Of a stretch of DNA of 64,000 nucleotides, positions 26,039-37,038 are shown piece by piece. Both the position numbers and the translations under genes were made by a program. The notes under the pieces were generated by a model. It saw nothing but the letters and a program-made list of their open reading frames with translations, did not search any database and had not been told where the DNA came from. The DNA lies in the NCBI GenBank assembly GCA_010015745.1, contig ML978239.1:85000-148999 (forward strand), in the 5' to 3' direction. The stretch comes from Setomelanomma holmii. Taxonomy: Eukaryota; Ascomycota; Dothideomycetes; Pleosporales; Phaeosphaeriaceae. Numbering within the stretch: position 1 is the stretch's first letter; each line of letters begins with the position of its first letter.

Positions 26039-26040
26039 TA

Positions 26041-26971
26041 TGAGAGAATGGAAAATGAAACGCATAGCTCCCGTAGCCTCCAACCTGAACGATGTGATTC
26101 GGGAATTCCTGCGCCTTCGCGAGCTCCTATCCTAGGTTGACGAAACAACATGACCATGCTGATCCAATCGGCCCCTCGAGACAAGTCACCGGCGATTGAC
26201 AGACGCACCTCCTAGTGTTGCTTCAATAGCCAAAATCGGCTAGGCGATCTACGTCTCGGTACTAATTTTCCAGCGAAAACGCTCTCACCATTCAAGAAGC
26301 GTAAACATACAGAAAGCATAACACAACTCCCAGCATCAGCGCTGTGCTCTCACAACGCTTTTCTTACAACGTTTACACACCTGGTTAGGACATTCAAGCA
26401 ACTCCACAATTGTGATTTGGCAGTGTGGTTAGTCACTAAGTAACTTTCGGGTGCGTTGTAGTCTTCTGATAGTTTGTGTGGTGAAGCGGAAGGCGCGGCT
26501 CAAGTACAAAAATCCTTGTGGTGTTGGTGAATGTGCAATGAGGTCGATTTGTTGCTAGGCGTGGGGAGATGCGTGAGATTGACTTGTTTCGCGGGATTTG
26601 GGATGGTGAGAATGGTGGTGCGATGTGTACGTTGAGATACCAGCAGTATTAGAGAGCATGAAGTCTGACACAGTGAGAAGAAGGGTAGGCGCCAGGGTCC
26701 TTGGTAGGGGTTGCTAGCCGTGGCGTAAGTGCACTTGAATAATCTTGCTTGCAGTGTAGGATGTATCTGATGTAGTTATTGTTAAGTTGGATTCATTACC
26801 TTAGCTTCACATTATGACACCGTGTCCATACTTCATCTCAACACTGACGTGCATATAATAACTCGAGACGCCTTGTTCTCGGGCTTGCGTTTTCGTCCTT
26901 CCCTTTCTTAGTCTGATTTCTACATCTCAACCGTCTTCCCACCCCTCTCCCCCTTTCTCCAAATCCGCTAA
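26041..26971. other. Gene-free stretch right of the transposon
   Basis: About 0.93 kb downstream of the pseudokinase gene stop codon (that gene runs leftwards). Nothing coding or repetitive was recognised. Confidence 0.45.
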
Positions 26972-29900
26972 TCACCCATCTTCCGTCTCCATTCCACCCT
27001 CGTCATCTGTGTCCGGCATCTCCTCGTCCTCCTGGTGCGCTCGCGCGCCAGGGCCAGCTTTCTGCTGAAACAAACCTTCATTAGACGGGCTGCCCGTTCG
27101 CGAGGTTGGCGAGCCGAGCTCAGTGTCTGGGTATTCTGAACCCCCGAATGAGCCGGCCGGATTCCCGAAGAAGCTGTTTGGAGCCGTTGATGGTAGGTCT
27201 GCATTGAATGAACCCCCTGGCGTGCCTGTGAAGATACGACCATGCTGTTTTGGAGACGGCGTCTTCTGCGGCGATTTGCTTGGTCTAGGTTGGGTGTTTG
27301 GCCACGAAAAGCTGTTAGGGGCGGTGTCCGGTATAGCGCCTGCTCCAGTCGATCCACAAGACAAGCCTGTGGTGCATGACGTGCTGGAACCCCCGGCTTG
27401 TGAATTTCCAGAAAAAAAGGGCGGTCGCGCCGCTGGCACAGAAGGCGAGCTGGAGTTGCCAAAGCCTGTGATACCTCCAAAGATGCCGCTCATCGATGGG
27501 CCGAAGTTGCGTGACTGGGCCCAGGTGAAAGATGCAGGACCGGCTTGTGCCCCTGGCGTAGGACTGCTCGATGAGTTAGGTCGGAGCCCAAAACCACCAA
27601 AAGTGCCGCTGCCAGGAGTGCCAAAGAAGCCAGACGATGCTCCTGCTCCACCATAGGCAGTGGGGCTTGAAGGTTCTGTTGGAGGAAGGTCATCGGAGGC
27701 ATTGGAAACGTCCGATAGCTTGTTCCGCCGATGTTGGCGCGAAGATGCAGAAGATCCTCCGTGAGGTGGTGTGGTCACTTTGGATGACTTCGGCGACGCG
27801 GGGTGATGCTGCTGCGCAAATCGCGATGTGAAAGACTTGGGCATCGGCTGCACACCATCGAACATGGTTGTGATAGGGGCAGGAGCTTCTCCTTTGCCCT
27901 TGCCGCTGAAGCTGGTAAATGGCGTGGGAGCTGCGCTCCCGACGTCTGTGACATCGTCATCCTCAACGTCCTCGTGGTGTTCAAAACCAAACATGAGCCC
28001 CTGCATGTCAGGCTGATCATCGTCGTCGTCGGCAGACATGTGCTTCAGCAACTTGTTGACCTTCTTCCAGTCTTCTGCCAGTATCTCCTTGCCATCGGCC
28101 ACGGTGAAGGATCGCTCGAAATCGCTCGGATCACGCGGCGGGCTCGACAGCAGGTCAGCGTTGCGCCTTACAAAGGATGAGTCCGGTTTGTCGGTATCCC
28201 TAGAAGGTGGCTGAGATAGCAGGGTTGGATATCCCGAGCCTGGACGCCTGCTCTGGGGCGCTGCTTGTGCCCGCTCCTCCATCCGCTGGACAAAAGACAT
28301 CGAAATGTCCGGCAATGCTCGCGTTGGCCGTGGTGACACGGTCTTAGAACGTGATGAGCGAGGTCGCTTAGGGTCCGGTGTAGCAGGCCGCAATGAGAAA
28401 CCATCAGTGCTGCGCTTTGTGGGCGGGCGTGCTTTCGCTCGAACACGCTCGCGCTCCTTCAATGTTTCGCCTAGAAGAGACCCACCGACGTCCATCGCGA
28501 CTGACAGCGATGGAGTTGAAGCACGGCTGCCGCAATATCTACCAACCAGTGCTGACGGGGCTTTGGCGGGGAGAATGTTTCGCTTGCTAAGATCGGCGGA
28601 CGCTTCGATCTCTTCAGCCGTCTTGAATTTGGACCAATGTTCTGGTCGATCGTGGTTGCGAATGCCGTCTGGGAGCTTTGGAAGCACCTTCATATCCCCG
28701 AAATATGTAGGGATGAATGTTGACGGCGTCTCAAACAACTTCGAATCCTTTGGAGCAGCCAAGAAGCTGCACTGATCACCTGTGCGAACCATTGAGCCAT
28801 ACCCAAGCATGCCTGGTCGAGCAAGCACCATCCGACCTTGGGAGATCTGGCTGAAGTCAGAGGGATCGAATGTGGGTAATGCCGGCGCCAGATCTGGTAC
28901 TTGGGCCACGACGACTCCAAGGGCATTCGCAAAGGCTGTCAGTAACGACAGGGGAGCATAATTGCCCTGGATTTTCGGATCACCTCGTACTTCCACGAAG
29001 TTGTCGCAACGGACTCCAGCTTTATTGATTGCTGCCACGAGACGATCCGGAGTGGCGAGGCGCTGAAGTTGCGTCAAGTTGAACATGCGGGAAGGAACAT
29101 GATACCAAATTCGATAGGTCTCCTCAATTTGGTTGGGCATGTTATCCATATTATGAATACGGTCGAACATGGCAATTGTAATCGTGGGTAATCGACCGCG
29201 GTACTCCAGGTCGTTGTGCAAGGCGTAAATATCCTCGCGAGCAATCACACCGTCTTGTGGGTTAAGGTTGAGCGTGCACGCGGCCTCTATGGCTTCTCGC
29301 CATTCTGGGTGTATCTCCGCAGAAAGGGCAAGCCACGTCAAGAGATCTTGCTCATCGAAACCAGCCTCCGTGTGTCGCAAAGATACGGTCGTCTTGAGCT
29401 GGAATGTCTGCCACGAATGTTCAAGGTCACCACCAAGCTCTTTGATCCTCGCACAGATCTCGTGAGGCATCAATTCCCACTTATCGAGATAGAGCGGATC
29501 CGCTAGGCTGTCCAGATACGCATGCCCAAGCGTTAGGAGCATGTATTGCTCCTCGCCGATACGTGCGGGTTCGCGAGTCTTACTCCACTCCGCCTTCATC
29601 TCGTTGAGCTTCGTGATGCCCACCAAGAGGATCTTTTTGCGCTTGAGATTGTGCTCTTGATTGGCGCGGGCGCTTTGCCACGTATAGCCCGATTTCTCGA
29701 GCAGCTTCTTAAGCTTCTTGCCCGTTGTCGAGATTTTGGATTTGCTTTCCCGCACGAAGTAATCGGCGGCGCAGCGTTGTATTGCGTGGTGGGTCTCCAT
29801 GGCTTCCTTTGTGATTTGCTCCATGCGATATTCGCCTTCAGCATCTGGTGTCTGGCCATTGCGAAGAGCCCAAAGATCACAACAGTCTTCAACAAGCTTC

Positions 29901-31084
29901 ATGGTAGCTTCACCATCGGCGATCAAGTCGTCCCGGGGTACCGGGGCACCGGGCATGAACGGTCGAGCGGTGGTGTAGTCGACTAGGAGCACATCCTCCG
30001 CCTTATTATCCTCGAGATGAAGCACCACGCTGTCACCGGAGACATGACCATGAACGATGCCATGGTAGTGCAGAAAGGCCAACGCAGAGAACAAGCGACG
30101 GGCCAGTGTACCGGCGATGGAGAATCGGAAGCCTGGGTGAGATTTATGGATATCATCTCGTAGTGCGCCATACTTCATGAAGTCGGCATAAGTCGTGGTC
30201 ACGATCGCTGGAATGGTATTGACATCGATTGATTGCAGGTACCGCACGATTGATGATTCCACTTCCTGCTTGCTGAACATCAGGAATTCTTGATTTCGCC
30301 GCTGTTGTCCACCGTCTGCGTGTCGAAACAGCTTTACAGTCTGGGCTTCACCAGTGAACCGCTCAAGAACCCGATGCGACTTGGGCGATACCGGCTCCTT
30401 CATATGATACCGTGTGCGAGCCCAGTCTTCAGGGCGATGGGCGACATCTTGAATTTCGGCGTGTAGTGCTGCAGGTATGATTTCAGCAGGAGTGTACAAT
30501 GTACGGACGGTGTTCATGATCCAGATGTCGAAACGCAGGCCATTGATGACGATGCGATTGACGCGTGACTGCGCCAGGTGTATGGCTTGCGGATAGTTGA
30601 CCTTATTCTTCTTCGTCCGCAGGGTATAGTTCTGGATAGGGACACCGTCGACGTAGGCGAGGATCTCAGATACTGACTGGAATCGCCAGCAGTCAGACTC
30701 CCAAATTGGTAGCAGGTAAATGTGTCGTGGACCAATGTTTGGGCCTGGCAGAAACACATCTCGCGGCTCGAACCACACTTTTTTGCGTTCGTTGTCGGTC
30801 GTCTCTTTCCCAACGAGGAAACACTTTTGGCCGTCCACGCGGCGAAGATAAACGTGGACACCATTGAGAGCCTGACGGGTTCGACGGATGCCGTCTGCAT
30901 ACACAGGCTCGGTATGATGTGCAATGTCCTTGTTCACCTCCTGCCCGCGAGCATGGTGGACCGTAACGATGGCCACCAGCTCGTTGGCTGGTATATGCCC
31001 AGGAATGGGTGGGTGGCCGGCGGCAGGAGTGAACGCCATTGTGCAGGGCAGAAGCACTGGAGAGATGGAGTTGAGCTGTTGCAA
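26972..31084 (-). CDS. Large FHA-like / pseudokinase / FG-rich protein
   Basis: Single open frame of 1370 aa, or 1355 if the second Met (31039, MAFTPAAGHPP) is used. Residues about 95-190 look FHA-like (NIGPRHIYLLPIWESDCWRF...YVDGVPI, then a beta-rich stretch). Residues about 235-450 resemble a protein-kinase fold: TVKLF as a lysine strand, then SALAFLHYHGIVHGHVSGDSVVL where HRDxxxxN would be, and VDYTTA instead of DFG. The catalytic Asp and DFG are therefore missing, which suggests a pseudokinase. Residues about 450-900 are unrecognised. The C-terminal 450 residues are disordered and rich in Ser/Pro with repeated FG-type dipeptides (GFFGTPG, GTFGGFG, GIFGG, SFFGNPAGSFGG) and an acidic end. 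Function unknown; FG dipeptides occur in nucleoporins, but I do not claim that role. Domain calls are by eye. Confidence 0.7.
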   Translation of the reverse strand: MQQLNSISPVLLPCTMAFTPAAGHPPIPGHIPANELVAIVTVHHARGQEVNKDIAHHTEPVYADGIRRTRQALNGVHVYLRRVDGQKCFLVGKETTDNERKKVWFEPRDVFLPGPNIGPRHIYLLPIWESDCWRFQSVSEILAYVDGVPIQNYTLRTKKNKVNYPQAIHLAQSRVNRIVINGLRFDIWIMNTVRTLYTPAEIIPAALHAEIQDVAHRPEDWARTRYHMKEPVSPKSHRVLERFTGEAQTVKLFRHADGGQQRRNQEFLMFSKQEVESSIVRYLQSIDVNTIPAIVTTTYADFMKYGALRDDIHKSHPGFRFSIAGTLARRLFSALAFLHYHGIVHGHVSGDSVVLHLEDNKAEDVLLVDYTTARPFMPGAPVPRDDLIADGEATMKLVEDCCDLWALRNGQTPDAEGEYRMEQITKEAMETHHAIQRCAADYFVRESKSKISTTGKKLKKLLEKSGYTWQSARANQEHNLKRKKILLVGITKLNEMKAEWSKTREPARIGEEQYMLLTLGHAYLDSLADPLYLDKWELMPHEICARIKELGGDLEHSWQTFQLKTTVSLRHTEAGFDEQDLLTWLALSAEIHPEWREAIEAACTLNLNPQDGVIAREDIYALHNDLEYRGRLPTITIAMFDRIHNMDNMPNQIEETYRIWYHVPSRMFNLTQLQRLATPDRLVAAINKAGVRCDNFVEVRGDPKIQGNYAPLSLLTAFANALGVVVAQVPDLAPALPTFDPSDFSQISQGRMVLARPGMLGYGSMVRTGDQCSFLAAPKDSKLFETPSTFIPTYFGDMKVLPKLPDGIRNHDRPEHWSKFKTAEEIEASADLSKRNILPAKAPSALVGRYCGSRASTPSLSVAMDVGGSLLGETLKERERVRAKARPPTKRSTDGFSLRPATPDPKRPRSSRSKTVSPRPTRALPDISMSFVQRMEERAQAAPQSRRPGSGYPTLLSQPPSRDTDKPDSSFVRRNADLLSSPPRDPSDFERSFTVADGKEILAEDWKKVNKLLKHMSADDDDDQPDMQGLMFGFEHHEDVEDDDVTDVGSAAPTPFTSFSGKGKGEAPAPITTMFDGVQPMPKSFTSRFAQQHHPASPKSSKVTTPPHGGSSASSRQHRRNKLSDVSNASDDLPPTEPSSPTAYGGAGASSGFFGTPGSGTFGGFGLRPNSSSSPTPGAQAGPASFTWAQSRNFGPSMSGIFGGITGFGNSSSPSVPAARPPFFSGNSQAGGSSTSCTTGLSCGSTGAGAIPDTAPNSFSWPNTQPRPSKSPQKTPSPKQHGRIFTGTPGGSFNADLPSTAPNSFFGNPAGSFGGSEYPDTELGSPTSRTGSPSNEGLFQQKAGPGARAHQEDEEMPDTDDEGGMETEDG

Positions 31085-31390
31085 TTGGGTGTTGTCGTAG
31101 GTAGTTGAAAAGCTCGTTCAGGGACTGCAGTTGAGAGTGTTCTGTCGATAATGCTGGTGATGGATTGCACCTGACCAGAGACTCCTGAGTATTTTATGAC
31201 AAGGAGCAAGCAAAATCGGCAACTAGCTCGCTCCAAGCAGTGACACGTTGGTTGCCTGCACACGGGAGAGGCGCACAGCGGCAGCGGTGGGATGAACCAC
31301 CTCGTGGTGGCCAGACCGATTGATCACTTGGTCGGCTGGCCTTGTCCGTGGAGGCAAGCATTGTCAAGGTAAAAGCCTGAGACATGTCGC
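31085..31390. promoter_or_regulatory. Upstream region of the pseudokinase gene
   Basis: About 0.3 kb separating two minus-strand genes. Carries the 3' end of the RhoGEF-like gene and the promoter of the pseudokinase gene; no gene seen. Confidence 0.4.
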
Positions 31391-33918
31391 CTATGTCTCA
31401 CTTGCTGACTGCACAATGGCACTCGCATTGATATGCTCCAACCACGTCTTCCTCTCCTGAACCCCGAAAGCACCAAACATGTGTGGCTTCGTGTCTTTTG
31501 TTCTGTCTCGCATAGTGATAATGTATATTACAGATCCTCGAGGTATCTCGTCGAACATGGTCGCCTTCTGAAATTGATGCTCATCGCAAGAGGTCTGAAT
31601 CTCCAGATCTGGTATAGCGATCGGAGAGTCCAGGACTACGACCCTGTCACCTTTGCCTTTCTTCTGTGGCTTCACCTTTCCCCACAGTAGATAGTTGTCG
31701 AGCAGCATGACGTGAACAGCATGCCATGGGCCTTGGCCTTTTAATTTGATCGCCATGCTTCCTTGGTGCCTCACACGGCGCATCGAGTCCAGTAATCGTA
31801 GCTGGGAGAAGATGTCCGCGTCTAGTGTGTGTATCCGCTTTTCCAGATTCTGAATGTCTTCCCTACTCTGGGCGTCCTCGATTATGGTGGATGCCATCGT
31901 TCTGAGCCATTCAATTGCTTCCGTAGCACGCCTTAAGCTTACGAGTTCCCGTGAAGCTGCGGGTCCGGGCAAGGCGTTGGCAATTTGTTTCAAGAGTTGT
32001 AAATGTTCTGCGTATATATCCAGCTGTGAAAGAGGTAACTTCAGATAGTCTTCCCAGCTCTTGCCGAACCATGCAATGCTCAAACCCACAGTGTTGACAA
32101 AGGGGCCGAACTTCTGGTCCATGCTCTGCGTTGTGCGTAGCGACGATCTGGTATGTGGCATTCGTTGACAGTACTCACGGTACGGCTTGTGTGCCTTGTT
32201 CGCATAGGCTTCAAAAACCAAGCTATCGCAAACCACCCCTTCGTTGTTTGTTAGATGCTGCTCGAATGGTCGAAGAAGAATCTCCCGATTAAGGCTGGCC
32301 AGCTGTTCACCTACGAGAATTGCCTCTAGATGCTGTTCCAGAAGGGGCCACTGCTGTAATACGTTGTCGTAAAACATCTTCCGGAATTTAAGCAAGCGCT
32401 CTACAAACTTTTGCTCTGCGTTAACGAGCGACTTCCAGATCTCGTGCATCTGAGGATTTTCCAGAGCTTCTGCGGACACAGGTGACTCCACAGTCGTGCC
32501 GGCATTGTGCATGGTGCTTAGAATTTCTCGGGAAATCTGGTGTCTCAGTGGAAGTGGCTTTCGCAATGGCTTCCTAGAAATGACAAAACTCTGATCCGAT
32601 AGTTCGATACTCGTGGACGAGGAAGACGTGGACACTTTAGACAATATTGATGGCACAAAAGAGGTATCAGTGCTCTCGTCTGAAGACTGGGATCGGGCGG
32701 GAACTGGATTGTCCTCTGACTGTAGCTGCTGCCCACTCGGGCGTCGTGGGGGTAGAGGTGGAGCATCTTCACTCGATTGAAGTAGGGTGCCCTCACTGTA
32801 CGAATGAAGCGGGGAACGGGGCTGTCCAGCGGCATTTAGATGGGGCGACTCATTAGGATTGTTGGCTCGTAAAGTGCTGAGGAAAGGCGCTGTAGAAGTA
32901 AAACGGGGCATATAGGGAAGCAGGTCGTTCTCGATTGCATCGAAAGCGTCCCGTTGACCGTCTACAATGGGCTCTTTGCCTTCAGCATGTTTGTCGTTAC
33001 TCTCGAAAAAAGCGCCACAAATCTTGCAGTCATTAATGAGGCTAAGGTTGAGATCTTCATGAGAAACAGGCGTCTCATCGGTGCGACTGTCATTACGAGG
33101 ATCATCGTAAGCGGGTGGATCGTCCTGCCTGACCTCCTGCTCTTCTGCTTTTGGTGCCTTCCCTTCGATCTGAGACGTATAAAGTGCCATCGCCCTGTGG
33201 TATGCCCTCGAATTGATCACTTCGTCATCGAAGACAAAGTCGGTGGACTTAATGATCGACTCGGCCTCCGCAGCATCCTCGGGCGAGTCTTCATGATTGA
33301 ACAGTGACTCTGGCACACGAACTAGGGGGTGGGATTGCCTGAGAGTCCTCGACCGCTTGACCACTTGATCTAGTGTGACGCTGTTTTCCTCTACTAGCCT
33401 TCTAATGTCGGCAATCGATTCCATCTGCAACCCTTGTATGAGCAAACTTAATGCTGATTGTTGACCTCTTATCTGCGTCAAGAGCTCTTTGAAGGTGTCT
33501 TCCTTCCACAGAAATTTAGCTCTGTCCTTGAATTTGAGCTCATTGGCTTCTGCCTTGATTCTAAGGTCGCGAACCTCCTCTTCGAGACATCCATAAACAA
33601 CACGGCATCCAGTAAGGGCGCGATCGAAGGTTTCGAGTAATTGCGGCTTGCGCTGTAGGGCATCGTGTTGTAGAAGGTTCTGGACTTGGGATAGAGACGC
33701 TGCAATGACCATACTCTCAGAGTAGATTGCCGTGATCAAAACGGAGGCATCTTTGTACCGTGATCGTAGGTCATATAGCTCCTTGGCCGATTGGATGCAC
33801 TGAGGCAGGGCGGCCATCTATAGTGCCTACGTCAGCCTGTGTCACAAGTCACCTACAAACGCGTAGAAACGAGTAAGGAGTTACTTACTATGCCGAATAA
33901 CGCCGAAACGGGCTCCAT
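31391..33918 (-). CDS. RhoGEF-like protein with STAND-type fungal N-terminal domain
   Basis: Exon 33918-33889 (MEPVSALFGI) is joined over a 71-nt GT-AG intron to 33817-31391, giving 818 aa. Residues 1-140 match the helical N-terminal domain often found on fungal STAND/NLR-type proteins (hydrophobic start, then SAKELYDLRSRYKDA and LLQHDALQRKPQLLETFDRALTGC). The middle (150-455) is low in complexity with PPAY and PPLPPRRP proline motifs. Residues about 465-650 look like a Dbl-homology domain (EIWKSLVNAEQKFVERLLKFR...LLRPFEQHL...YLKLPLSQLDIYAEHL), followed by a PH-like C-terminus (about 690-812, MAIKLKGQGPWHAVHVMLLDNYLLWGK...KTWLEHINA). A Rho-family exchange role is inferred from the DH-PH order only. 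Confidence 0.75.
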
Positions 33919-34320
33919 GATCCGCCAATTGCACTGCGTAGGCAACAAACGGGAGGAAGAGCTTGGCTCGAAAGTCGCCTATGTGGTGGCAGCATCATGG
34001 TGGATGAGATTCTCGTGTTTCGAGCGTCGCGTTCAGGCCCCCACATTGCGTCGCTGGTGTTCGCTCTCCCGATGGTTCGGGGCTAAGCACAGATCCCCCG
34101 AGCTCCTGGAATACCTCCTTCGCACCATGTACCGATCATTCACCATCCTTCTACGACACGACATGTCAAATCTACGCGCTAGTGAGCCAAATTTACAGAC
34201 TAAAAACAATATCGTCTGTCTCCAAAACAGCGCGATGTAGCACGCAAATGGTTTGCCCGAGCTTCTCATGAGATGACAATTAATTGTGGGATAAACAAAA
34301 CCGGTCAGATATGCCGACTA
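33919..34320. promoter_or_regulatory. Upstream region of the RhoGEF-like gene
   Basis: About 0.4 kb between two minus-strand genes. Short frames only; presumed promoter and leader of the RhoGEF-like gene. Confidence 0.4.
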
Positions 34321-35303
34321 TCAAGCGATAGGGTTTTCCCACGGGACCGGTCTACCCTGCTGTCTGACCCTGACCTTGAGACCACCACCTTTTAGAATTT
34401 CAAGCCTATCACCAACAAGCGCAAGCACTTCAGCGAGGGGAAGCATTGCCTCAGGCTGCCGGATATCGAGCGTGACCTTGCACCGCGTACTCGTTGTCGC
34501 AACAAGCGTCTCCAATCCGGCCAAGAGAGTACTGTTCTTCAACCTTGCCATGTCTCCAAATGTTAAAATATATTGGAAATCTCGAATACCATAAACAAAG
34601 GAGTATTGTTAGCTGGGAACTTATGCATCATGTGGGGACGCCCATACACTGCCCAAACAACGCCTCGCCACCAAGCGGATCCTTGAACAGAAAGATGTTC
34701 TTCTGGCCATCGGAGACCCAACCTGGATCGATAACGCGAAGCGTAGCCACCTCATAGAACCTGGCAAGGACTTCGCCGTGAAATTGCTCACCAACGTACT
34801 CCGCCTGGACGAAGTGTTGGTGCTGAAGAACTCCAAGCTTGGGAACCATCTGATGCAGACCTCGATCTGTGTACATGCCAGGTCTCTTCTTTTCCAAGTC
34901 GTTGTGCTCGTCCAAGAGAAAGGCGTAGATAATATTGCGTATCTCGCGGGGCATCGTGAAAAGTACGGCGTCGCAAAGTGTCCGGCATTGGGACTGCGCG
35001 ATCTGCTCGTAATGGCGCGCAAGAACACTGCCAATGCGTCGCTTCATCAGTCTCAAGTTTCATATGGACAGAGAACATTGAGCAAGCTTACGTTTCAAGC
35101 CTCTTTGACTGCTCTTGAAGATACGCACCACGCATACGCAACACTGCGATCTGATCCTGCAAATCCTTGAATTCGCCTTCCACCCAATGTGCTTCCCGCT
35201 GTTTCCTATTCGCTTTGAATTAGCAAAATATCAAGGAGAAAGATACTGTCGTGTGAATGTACTGGATGATAGAGTAAGGACTCGGAAGGGTGAGTGCAGA
35301 CAT
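34321..35303 (-). CDS. Uncharacterised fungal protein with PREIRNIIY motif
   Basis: Four exons on the minus strand: 35303-35263, 35205-35092, 35027-34648, 34580-34321, giving 264 aa; introns are 57, 64 and 67 nt and phases agree. An N-terminal predicted coiled coil (QREAHWVEGEFKDLQDQIAVLRM...RLETVLARHYEQ) precedes FTMPREIRNIIYAFLLDEH, the short motif seen at the start of many lineage-expanded fungal proteins with an F-box-like beginning. The rest is alpha/beta without known catalytic residues. The first exon is short and is supported by phase and a good splice pair rather than by homology. The neighbour at 35844-37038 has an equivalent LPRELRDLVY motif. Function unknown. Confidence 0.65.
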
Positions 35304-35843
35304 CTCGCCCAAGCCGCGCTCTGCTTCAGCACTAGATACTCAACGCTGCGACCTCGATATATTTGTATAGGCTCTAAAACAAAAATATAATGGGAGGATA
35401 TGTGTACCTTAAGGTGGCTGGCCCTGCTTTATGTTATCTTGGATTATGCTGGTGTGCCGATGTTATGGCCGATGTTATGGCCGGTGTAGCGTAACGTTAA
35501 GGTGTTTTGCGCCTCACCGAACCACGACAAATGGGCGACGCACGTTATGTGCAAATGCGTTGCTTACAGAACTAAATTCCTTCTGCTATCACTTTTGCAT
35601 TCACAGTGAATCTCCGTTTTGAGTCAATGTGGTAAGTGGTAAGCACCAATCCTGGACCGGGTTCAGTAGTCTTCCTGTTGCAGGCGCATAGACAAGACGT
35701 ACTGCTGCACCTCCGCTAGTATCAAGATTGTTAGGCCGACGCTATGCTCTCGCGCTTATTCGTTATCCTTAGACAAAAGTGTTTTATCTATTGTCACCAG
35801 GACCGCGACACAAACGACAGTGAAATCACCGTTTGATGTTCTT
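35304..35843. other. Intergenic stretch with a 12-bp tandem duplication
   Basis: About 0.54 kb between the two related genes, carrying the promoter of the left one. GATGTTATGGCC occurs twice in tandem at 35459-35482. Nothing else stands out. Confidence 0.5.
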
Positions 35844-37038
35844 CTACAAGTATATCGGCAGGCCCGACATTTCCGCTATAAGATGCCGCTCAAATTGCTC
35901 AACGAACTCTTCTATAGCCTCTTCCGACGTTTTATCAACGTCACGAAAGGTACGGTCCACCCAGTTGTACCAATCATTGCGTCGCACTCCGCTATATTGA
36001 TCCTACTTTGGTAAGCACAAAGTCTCCTAATCAGGCTGAAGCTAATCACCAAGTCGAACAGGTCTGCGAACGTCGCACGATCCACATCGAAGATATAGGT
36101 CAGATCCTGCTCTTCCTCGGGTGCCTCAGAATCCACAACACAGATGTTTCGATGCCCTGCCTTCCGCAGCTGGTATATCGTAGGTCCAATGTGGTGAAGC
36201 ATAAAGACTATGTCTTCGGAGTATTTGCCATACTTCCTCGAGTACTGACAATCGATTGTGAGTCGTGCGTCCCGATTTGAGACTTTCGAAACATCTCTTA
36301 TACTCTTGAAAGGCTGATGCTCGAAGTGCTTACCCCTGATTAGATGGACGCCTCTCACGAAGCGAACATTTCGGATCACATCGGCTGGCACCACGCCTTT
36401 CTCCCATACGTCTGCGGTCAGAAGCTTGTCGAACAAATCATCTTCTGCATACAACACGAAAATCCCCGTGCTATACCAGCGCTCAGCAACTTCTTTGCCG
36501 ACAATGTCGCCAGTGTACTCCGAATACCGCCATACATCGCGACGCACTGAAGGCTGTTCGGGAATCCGTGACCGGGGGTCAAAAAACGACATACTGACCA
36601 AAGGGTTGTTGCTAGTCCTGATGTTCCCACGCTCGTCGCGCGCTTCAATGACATGATGTAGCATACCGGGCATGATAAGTTGGTCATACACCAAGTCGCG
36701 AAGTTCTCGAGGCAGCGCTGCATGTATGCTTGCGCATAGCGCGAGGCACTCGCGCTTGCCTCGTTCGTATGCCACTGCGAAGCGACGTACTTTCTCTCGA
36801 CTGCAAAGTATCAGCGATTGGCGTTCGTGAAGAATGTCGGCGGTTTAATCCAAGGCAGCCTCGTCTTCTTGAGCCTTCTTCATGCGCCTGTGGTCGTCAA
36901 TGAGTGATCAAGTATAGACAGTGCTCAAGCTTACTCCTGTCGTGCTTCAATGTTTCGATGGCGCTGTTCTTTTGGGGACATCTTTGTGACTGTTTCTGCC
37001 AGTCCAGCTGAGGTATCTGGGTCGGCGGGCCGAGCCAT
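35844..37038 (-). CDS. Uncharacterised fungal protein with LPRELRDLVY motif
   Basis: Exons 37038-36935, 36800-36050, 36002-35844 give 337 aa. The first exon (MARPADPDTSAGLAETVTK...) joins in phase to REKVRRFAVAYERGKRECLALCASIHAALPRELRDLVYDQL. The last 47-nt intron replaces an unconvincing read-through with a well-formed helical C-terminus (RNDWYNWVDRTFRDVDK...EEFVEQFERHLIAEMSGLPIYL). The large exon has no in-frame ATG near its start, so an upstream exon is needed. The first intron contains a possible 43-nt alternative exon (36887-36845) that would end translation early. Same family style as the gene at 34321-35303. Function unknown. Confidence 0.65.

Larger units (their letters stand above)
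24166..26040 (-). mobile_element. Fot1/pogo-type Tc1-mariner DNA transposon, complete but inactive
   Basis: About 1.87 kb bounded by TA dinucleotides at both ends (24166-24167 and 26039-26040), the expected TA target duplication. The termini are inverted repeats opening ACGTGTTTTACAAGCGAGTC; the first 22 bases match exactly. Inside is one transposase frame on the minus strand, broken only by nonsense codons. The element sits in the intergenic space between the 3' ends of MYO2 and the large pseudokinase gene, so no gene is disrupted. Both ends and the internal frame are full length, so the copy inserted intact and then lost coding capacity by point mutation. Confidence 0.9.
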
